From Azonexus sp. (lineage in GTDB: Bacteria > Pseudomonadota > Gammaproteobacteria > Burkholderiales > Rhodocyclaceae), in contig JAUYEI010000121.1 in the NCBI GenBank assembly GCA_030691385.1, positions 1-44,100 on the forward strand: DNA of 44,100 bases. The letters run 5' to 3'. The stretch's first letter is position 1. The number at the start of each line of letters is the position of its first letter. Below the pieces are notes generated by a model, which was not told where the DNA came from, searched no databases, and saw nothing but the letters and a program-made list of their open reading frames with translations. The translations under genes and the position numbers were made by a program. This document shows, piece after piece, positions 38,853 through 44,100 of this stretch.

Positions 38853-40898
38853 ATGGAAATGCAAAAACTCTACCTGCTCGTTCCCATGGCGCCGTTGATT
38901 GGTGCCATGATTGCCGGCCTCTTCTGTCGCATCATTCCGCGCTGGGTTGCTCATACTGCAACCATCGCCGGGGTAGCCATCGCCTTCATCGCTTCGGTCA
39001 TCATCTTCAAGGATGTTCTGGCTGGCAATACCTACAACGGTGCTGTCTATACCTGGTTGACCAGTGGTGATTACAGGTTCGAAGTCGGTTTCCTGATCGA
39101 TACCCTGACCACCACGATGATGCTGGTTGTGACCTTCGTGTCCTTGATGGTGCATATCTACACCATCGGCTACATGCAGGAAGATCCCGGCTATAACCGC
39201 TTCTTCAGCTATATCTCGTTGTTCACCTTCTCCATGCTGATGCTGGTGATGAGCAACAACTTCATGCAACTCTTCTTCGGCTGGGAAGCGGTAGGTCTGG
39301 TTTCCTATCTGCTGATCGGTTTCTGGTACACCCGTCCGACCGCCATTTTCGCCAACATGAAGGCCTTCCTGGTCAATCGTGTCGGCGACTTCGGTTTCAT
39401 TCTCGGCATCGGCCTGATTCTGGCTTACACCGGCTCGCTTGATTACGCCACCGTCTTCGAGAAGGCTCCAGGGCTTGTCGATACGACGATTAATCTGTTT
39501 GCCGGTCGCGAGTGGGCCACCGTCTCGCTGATGACTGCAACCTGTATCTGCCTGTTTATCGGCGCGATGGGCAAATCGGCTCAGGTTCCGTTGCATGTCT
39601 GGCTGCCTGATTCAATGGAAGGCCCGACCCCGATCTCCGCGCTGATCCACGCCGCAACCATGGTGACGGCGGGCATTTTCATGGTCGCCCGGATGTCGCC
39701 ACTGTTTGAATTGTCGACCACGGCACTGTCCTTCATTATCGTTATCGGTGCGATCACTGCGCTGTTCATGGGCTTTCTGGGCATCATCCAGAACGACATC
39801 AAGCGGGTGGTTGCCTATTCCACTCTGTCGCAGCTTGGCTACATGACTGTTGCACTCGGTGCTTCGGCCTATTCGGTCGCCATCTTCCACCTGATGACGC
39901 ACGCCTTCTTCAAGGCATTGCTGTTCCTTGGCGCCGGTTCGGTGATCATCGGCATGCACCATGATCAGGACATCCGCAACATGGGTGGTCTGCGCAAGTA
40001 CATGCCGATTACCTGGATTACTTCGCTCATCGGTTCGCTGGCCCTCATCGGTACGCCCTTCATGTCCGGTTTCTATTCGAAGGACTCGATTATCGAAGCC
40101 GTTGCCCTGTCGCACATTCCGGGGGCGGGCTTCGCTTACTTCGCCGTGCTCGCCGGTGTGTTCGTGACTGCTTTCTACTCGTTCCGCATGTATTTCCTGG
40201 TCTTTCACGGTGAAGAGCGTTTCGGCAAGGCTGACGATGCGCATCATCACGAGCACCAAGGCGACCATGATGACGAAGAAACCTCCCACGACCATCATCA
40301 CGGCCTGGCGCCGGGACAGAAGCCGCATGAAACGCCCTGGGTTGTCACGCTGCCGCTCGTGTTGCTGGCCATTCCATCGGTTGTCATCGGTTTTATCGCG
40401 ATCGGTCCGATGGTCTTCGGTGACTATTTCAAGGGCGTTATCTTCATTGATCACCACGCCCACCCGGCCATGGCGCATCTGTCCGAGCATTTCCACGGCG
40501 CCGTCGCCATGGGCCTGCATTCACTGACAACCCTGCCCTTCATTCTGGCCCTGTCCGGCGTGGTGCTCTCCTGGTTCTTCTACATGAAGCGCCCCGACAT
40601 CCCGGCTGCCATTCAGCGTCGCTTCTCGGCCATTCATGCCCTGCTTGAGAACAAGTACTACTTTGACAGATTCAACGAGGTCGTATTCGCCGGCGGCGCC
40701 CGCCTTCTTGGCAAGGTGCTGTGGCGTGGCGGCGATGTTGCCATCATTGACGGGCTGATCGTCAATGGCTCGGCCAAGGTCGTTGGCTGGATTGCCTCCG
40801 TAACCCGCCTGTTCCAGACCGGTTACGTCTATCACTACGCTTTCACCATGATCATCGGCCTCTTCGTGCTGATGACCCTGTGGATCAACCGCGCCTAA
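38853..40898 (+). CDS. nuoL: NADH-quinone oxidoreductase subunit L, with a His/Asp-rich loop
   Basis: 681 residues, antiporter-like pump subunit with about 16 transmembrane helices. Conserved segments include NNFMQLFFGWEAVGLVSYLLIGFW, GAMGKSAQVPLHVWLPDSMEGPTPISALIHAATMV (pump Lys and His) and HAFFKALLFLGAGSVI. A lateral helix and the extra terminal helix are at the C-terminus. Between helices, about residues 460-497, is a loop extremely rich in His and Asp/Glu (DAHHHEHQGDHDDEETSHDHHH) that could bind metal ions or be structural. Confidence 0.97.
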   Translation: MEMQKLYLLVPMAPLIGAMIAGLFCRIIPRWVAHTATIAGVAIAFIASVIIFKDVLAGNTYNGAVYTWLTSGDYRFEVGFLIDTLTTTMMLVVTFVSLMVHIYTIGYMQEDPGYNRFFSYISLFTFSMLMLVMSNNFMQLFFGWEAVGLVSYLLIGFWYTRPTAIFANMKAFLVNRVGDFGFILGIGLILAYTGSLDYATVFEKAPGLVDTTINLFAGREWATVSLMTATCICLFIGAMGKSAQVPLHVWLPDSMEGPTPISALIHAATMVTAGIFMVARMSPLFELSTTALSFIIVIGAITALFMGFLGIIQNDIKRVVAYSTLSQLGYMTVALGASAYSVAIFHLMTHAFFKALLFLGAGSVIIGMHHDQDIRNMGGLRKYMPITWITSLIGSLALIGTPFMSGFYSKDSIIEAVALSHIPGAGFAYFAVLAGVFVTAFYSFRMYFLVFHGEERFGKADDAHHHEHQGDHDDEETSHDHHHGLAPGQKPHETPWVVTLPLVLLAIPSVVIGFIAIGPMVFGDYFKGVIFIDHHAHPAMAHLSEHFHGAVAMGLHSLTTLPFILALSGVVLSWFFYMKRPDIPAAIQRRFSAIHALLENKYYFDRFNEVVFAGGARLLGKVLWRGGDVAIIDGLIVNGSAKVVGWIASVTRLFQTGYVYHYAFTMIIGLFVLMTLWINRA

Positions 40899-40931
40899 GC
40901 GTGAATAGTTCACAGAAAAGCAAGGAATAAC

Positions 40932-42416
40932 ATGTCGACTTACCCGTTGCTATCTCTCGCAATCTGGATTCCGATTTTCGCTGGCCTGGTGGTGTTATCC
41001 ACTGGTGGCGACCGGAACGCACCGCTGGCAAGAATGCTTTCCCTGATCGGCGCGGTTGCCGCTTTCCTGGTCACGATTCCGCTGTGGACCGGTTTCGATA
41101 TTGCCAACGGTGGCATGCAGTTCGTTGAACTGAAGAGCTGGATTCCGCGCTTCAACATCAATTATCACCTCGGGGTGGACGGCATCTCGATGTTGTTCGT
41201 GGTGCTGAATGCCTTCATCACCATCATCGTCGTTGCCGCCGGCTGGGAAGTGATCCAGACCAAGGTCGCCCAGTACAACGCGGCTTTCCTGATCATGTCC
41301 GGTCTCATGAACGGCATCTTCACCTCGCTTGATGGCGTGCTGTTCTATGTCTTCTTCGAAGCTTCGCTGATCCCGCTGTATCTGATCATCGGTGTCTGGG
41401 GCGGCCCGAACCGCGTCTATGCGGCCTTCAAATTCTTCCTCTACACCCTGTTCGGCTCGCTGCTTTTCCTGATCGCGCTGATGTATCTGTTCATTCAGTC
41501 CGGTGGCAGTTTCTCGATTCTCGAATGGCACAAGCTGCCCATCGGTCTCGGCGCCCAGATCTGGTTGTTCCTCGCCTTCCTGATTGCCTTTGCGGTCAAG
41601 GTGCCGATGTGGCCGGTCCATACCTGGTTGCCGGATGCCCACGTTGAAGCCCCTACCGGTGGTTCCATCGTGCTGGCTGCCATTGCCCTGAAGCTCGGTG
41701 CCTACGGTTTCCTGCGGTTCTCGCTGCCGATCCTGCCGGATGCCTCGCATGAACTGTCCGGCCTGATTGTTGCCCTGTCGCTGATTGCTGTTGTCTATAT
41801 CGGTTTCGTCGCGCTGGTTCAGGAAGACATGAAAAAACTGGTGGCCTATTCGTCGATCGCTCACATGGGCTTCGTGACGCTCGGCTTCTTCATGTTCAGC
41901 CCCATGGGCGTCGAAGGCGCGCTGGTCCAGATGGTCTCGCACGGTTTTGTGTCAGGCGCGATGTTCTTCTGTATCGGCGTCATGTACGACCGCGTGCATA
42001 GCCGCCAGATCGCCGATTACGGCGGCGTGGTCAACAAGATGCCGAAGTTCGCCGCGCTGTTCATGCTCTTTACCATGGCCAACGCCGGTCTGCCGGCCAC
42101 TTCCGGCTTCGTCGGTGAATTCATGGTCATTCTCGGTGCCGTCAAGTTCAACTTCTGGGTTGCCTTCGCTGCTGCCAGTTCGATGGTCATCGGTGCCGCC
42201 TACTCGCTGTGGATGTACAAGCGCGTGATCTTCGGCGACGTGGCCAATCATCACGTCGAAGAACTGAGCGACATCAATATGCGCGAGTTTGCCATCCTTG
42301 GCATCCTGGCTATTGCCACCCTGTGGATGGGTCTCTACCCGCAGCCTTTCACGGAAGTCATGCACGCCTCGGTCAATGACCTGTTGCGTCATGTCGCCAT
42401 CAGCAAGATTCAATAA
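40932..42416 (+). CDS. nuoM: NADH-quinone oxidoreductase subunit M
   Basis: 494 residues, an antiporter-like proton-pump subunit with 14 or so transmembrane helices. Signatures are FYVFFEASLIPLYLIIGVWGG (with the key Glu), AFAVKVPMWPVHTWLPDAHVEAPTGGSIVLAAI and KKLVAYSSIAHMGFVTLG. It is placed between nuoL and nuoN as usual. Confidence 0.97.
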   Translation: MSTYPLLSLAIWIPIFAGLVVLSTGGDRNAPLARMLSLIGAVAAFLVTIPLWTGFDIANGGMQFVELKSWIPRFNINYHLGVDGISMLFVVLNAFITIIVVAAGWEVIQTKVAQYNAAFLIMSGLMNGIFTSLDGVLFYVFFEASLIPLYLIIGVWGGPNRVYAAFKFFLYTLFGSLLFLIALMYLFIQSGGSFSILEWHKLPIGLGAQIWLFLAFLIAFAVKVPMWPVHTWLPDAHVEAPTGGSIVLAAIALKLGAYGFLRFSLPILPDASHELSGLIVALSLIAVVYIGFVALVQEDMKKLVAYSSIAHMGFVTLGFFMFSPMGVEGALVQMVSHGFVSGAMFFCIGVMYDRVHSRQIADYGGVVNKMPKFAALFMLFTMANAGLPATSGFVGEFMVILGAVKFNFWVAFAAASSMVIGAAYSLWMYKRVIFGDVANHHVEELSDINMREFAILGILAIATLWMGLYPQPFTEVMHASVNDLLRHVAISKIQ

Positions 42417-42428
42417 ACGGTAGCCGAT

Positions 42429-43907
42429 ATGTTCGACAATTTCGTTGTCCCCAATCTTCTGCCCGCTGCACCGGAAATCTTTCTGGCGGTGATGGCGCTG
42501 GCCATCCTGATGATCGATCTGCTGGTCAAGGATAGCCGTCGCACCGTGACCTTCGTGCTGACCCAGCTAACCCTGATCGGTTGTGCCGCCATTCAGTTCG
42601 CGACGAGCACCGGCGAGATTACCTACACGTTCAGCAACATGTTCGTCGACGATCTGATGTCCGATCTGCTGAAGCTCTTCCTGTACATGACCATGGTCAT
42701 CGTCATGTTCTATTCGCGCGGCTACATCATCGATCGCGAGTCGATGAACAAGGGCGAATACTACGTGCTGGCGCTGTTCGCGACACTCGGCATGATGGTC
42801 ATGATCTCCGCCAATCACTTCCTGACCATCTACATCGGTCTCGAGCTGCTCTCCCTGTCGCTCTATGCCATGGTCGCCATGAACCGCGACTCCGTGCAGT
42901 CCACCGAAGCGGCGATGAAATACTTTGTCCTTGGCGCGCTGGCTTCCGGCCTGCTGCTCTATGGCATGTCGATGATTTACGGGGCGACCGGGACGCTGGA
43001 AATCACCGGCATTGCCGAGCGCCTGTACGGCGGCGGCGTCAACAAGAGCGTGATGGTCTTCGGCCTGGTCTTCCTGGTTGCCGGCCTTGCTTTCAAGCTC
43101 GGCGTCGTGCCGTTCCACATGTGGATTCCGGACGTCTATCACGGCGCGCCGACCTCGGTCACGCTGCTCATCAGTTCTGCCCCGAAACTGGCCGCCTTCG
43201 CCATCGTCATGCGCCTGCTGGTCAATGGCCTGATCACCATGGCAGCCGACTGGCAGGCCATGTTGATCATCCTCTCCGTGCTGTCGATGGCCATCGGTAA
43301 CCTCGCCGCCATCGCCCAGACCAACCTCAAGCGCATGCTGGCCTACTCCGCCATCTCGCACATGGGTTTCATGCTGCTCGGTATCGTCACCGGCGTCGTC
43401 AGCGGCGATGCCCGCTACGCGCTGAACGCCTACAGCTCGGCCATGTTCTACGTTATCGCCTACGTACTGATGAGCGCCGGTACTTTCGGCATGATCCTGC
43501 TCATGTCGCGTGCCGGTTTCGAAGCCGAGGAAATCGAAGACTTCAAGGGACTCAACAAGCGCAGCCCGTGGTTCGCCGGCATCATGCTCATGTTGATGTT
43601 CTCGATGGCTGGCGTGCCCTTCTTCATCGGCTTCTTCGCCAAGTTCTCCGTGCTGCAGGCCGTCGTCGCCGCCGGTTACATGTGGCTGGCCATCGTTGCC
43701 GTGCTCTTCTCGCTGATCGGCGCCTTCTACTACCTGCGTGTCGTCAAGGTCATGTACTTCGATGCACCGGCGGACGACACCCCGTTTGCCGCGCCGATGG
43801 ACATGCGCATCCTGATTTCTGCCAATGGCCTGGCTGTTGCCTTCCTCGGCATCTTTCCGCAGGTCATCATGTCGCTGTGCGCCTACGCGCTGCTACGTTC
43901 GCTCTGA
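42429..43907 (+). CDS. nuoN: NADH-quinone oxidoreductase subunit N
   Basis: 492 residues, the third antiporter-like pump subunit. Conserved parts are [53 protein letters not shown] (pump Lys) and [18 protein letters not shown]. It is the last gene of the 14-gene nuo operon and is followed by a strong terminator and the start of a group II intron. Confidence 0.97.
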   Translation: MFDNFVVPNLLPAAPEIFLAVMALAILMIDLLVKDSRRTVTFVLTQLTLIGCAAIQFATSTGEITYTFSNMFVDDLMSDLLKLFLYMTMVIVMFYSRGYIIDRESMNKGEYYVLALFATLGMMVMISANHFLTIYIGLELLSLSLYAMVAMNRDSVQSTEAAMKYFVLGALASGLLLYGMSMIYGATGTLEITGIAERLYGGGVNKSVMVFGLVFLVAGLAFKLGVVPFHMWIPDVYHGAPTSVTLLISSAPKLAAFAIVMRLLVNGLITMAADWQAMLIILSVLSMAIGNLAAIAQTNLKRMLAYSAISHMGFMLLGIVTGVVSGDARYALNAYSSAMFYVIAYVLMSAGTFGMILLMSRAGFEAEEIEDFKGLNKRSPWFAGIMLMLMFSMAGVPFFIGFFAKFSVLQAVVAAGYMWLAIVAVLFSLIGAFYYLRVVKVMYFDAPADDTPFAAPMDMRILISANGLAVAFLGIFPQVIMSLCAYALLRSL

Positions 43908-43929
43908 TGACGCAGTGAAGTGTTTCAAT

Positions 43930-43956
43930 AAAACGCCCCGCCAGTCGGGGCGTTTT
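43930..43956 (+). terminator. Intrinsic terminator of the nuo operon
   Basis: AAAACGCCCCG (43930-43940) and CGGGGCGTTTT (43946-43956) form an 11-bp stem with a 5-base loop (CCAGT), the TTTT being part of the descending arm. The A-T symmetry would let it work in both directions. Confidence 0.88.
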
Positions 43957-43961
43957 GCTAT

Positions 43962-44100
43962 GTGCGCCCAGCATGGGCGCACTCCTGCGGGTGCAAGTCC
44001 CGCCGTAAGTTGATCACGACGAACGAAGTGAAGCGCAACTGCGTGAGGGTGACCGAGCGTGGGGAGGAAGCGTGGATCGTAATCTGCGAGCCGATGGACA
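43962..44100 (+). mobile_element. Group II intron, 5' end only (runs off the window)
   Basis: The sequence starts GTGCGCCCAGCATGGGCGCA, matching the GUGYG 5' boundary of group II introns, and continues with the domain I motif GGGTGCAAGTCCCG and a GAACGAAGTGAAGCGCAAC/GTGAGGGTGACCGAGC segment seen in bacterial introns. It begins 5 bases after the nuo terminator stem. Insertion just after a terminator hairpin is the known habit of bacterial class C introns. The reverse transcriptase gene and domains II-VI would lie beyond the right edge and are not visible. Confidence 0.72.

Overview
The window is a gene-dense chromosomal segment of a Gram-negative bacterium. Gene order (hrcA-nadK-recN-fur-bamE-dapB, rlmE-ftsH-folP-glmM-tpiA-secG-tRNA-Leu-nuoA..N), sigma-32 type heat-shock promoters and a lone PEP-CTERM protein suggest a betaproteobacterium, probably Rhodocyclales (Dechloromonas/Azonexus-like). 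The taxon is inferred from layout and protein style, not from a search.

Layout. 1-2.4 kb: start of dnaK and grpE (minus), each with a sigma-32-like promoter, then a Ser/Thr kinase with a cyclic-nucleotide-binding-like tail. 2.4-7.9 kb (minus): a chemoreceptor with a periplasmic CxxCH haem motif, an EF-hand-like protein, trxC, hemH and hrcA. 7.9-10.7 kb (plus): nadK and recN. 10.7-12.3 kb: a small accessory insert (PEP-CTERM protein plus a toxin-antitoxin pair) between near-identical direct repeats. 12.3-17.3 kb: a GDT1-type cation transporter, fur, bamE, dapB and a hybrid histidine kinase. 17.4-22.8 kb: carAB behind an unusual leader hairpin, greA and a DUF4149 membrane protein. 22.8-28.9 kb: yhbY (minus), rlmE, ftsH, folP, glmM, tpiA, secG. 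29.3 kb: tRNA-Leu(GAG). 29.5-43.9 kb: the complete 14-gene complex I operon nuoA-N, closed by a strong terminator. 43.96 kb to the end: the 5' end of a group II intron directly after that terminator.

The genes cover stress response (DnaK/GrpE/HrcA, FtsH, RecN, TrxC), iron and haem (Fur, HemH), biosynthesis (DapB, CarAB, FolP, GlmM), RNA and transcription (GreA, RlmE, YhbY), envelope (BamE, SecG) and respiration (Nuo). No gene-free stretch exceeds 300 bases; the longest is 11477-11683, which holds the toxin-antitoxin promoter and operator.

The least expected content is non-coding. There are two copies of a 233-bp MITE-like element with matching terminal inverted repeats. A short repeat family (core GTTGACCGT behind a T run) occurs just after three gene ends, and related sequences lie inside trxC, yhbY and folP. 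A 13-bp hairpin with a GCAA tetraloop sits at the predicted 5' end of the carAB mRNA. The group II intron start is at the right edge.
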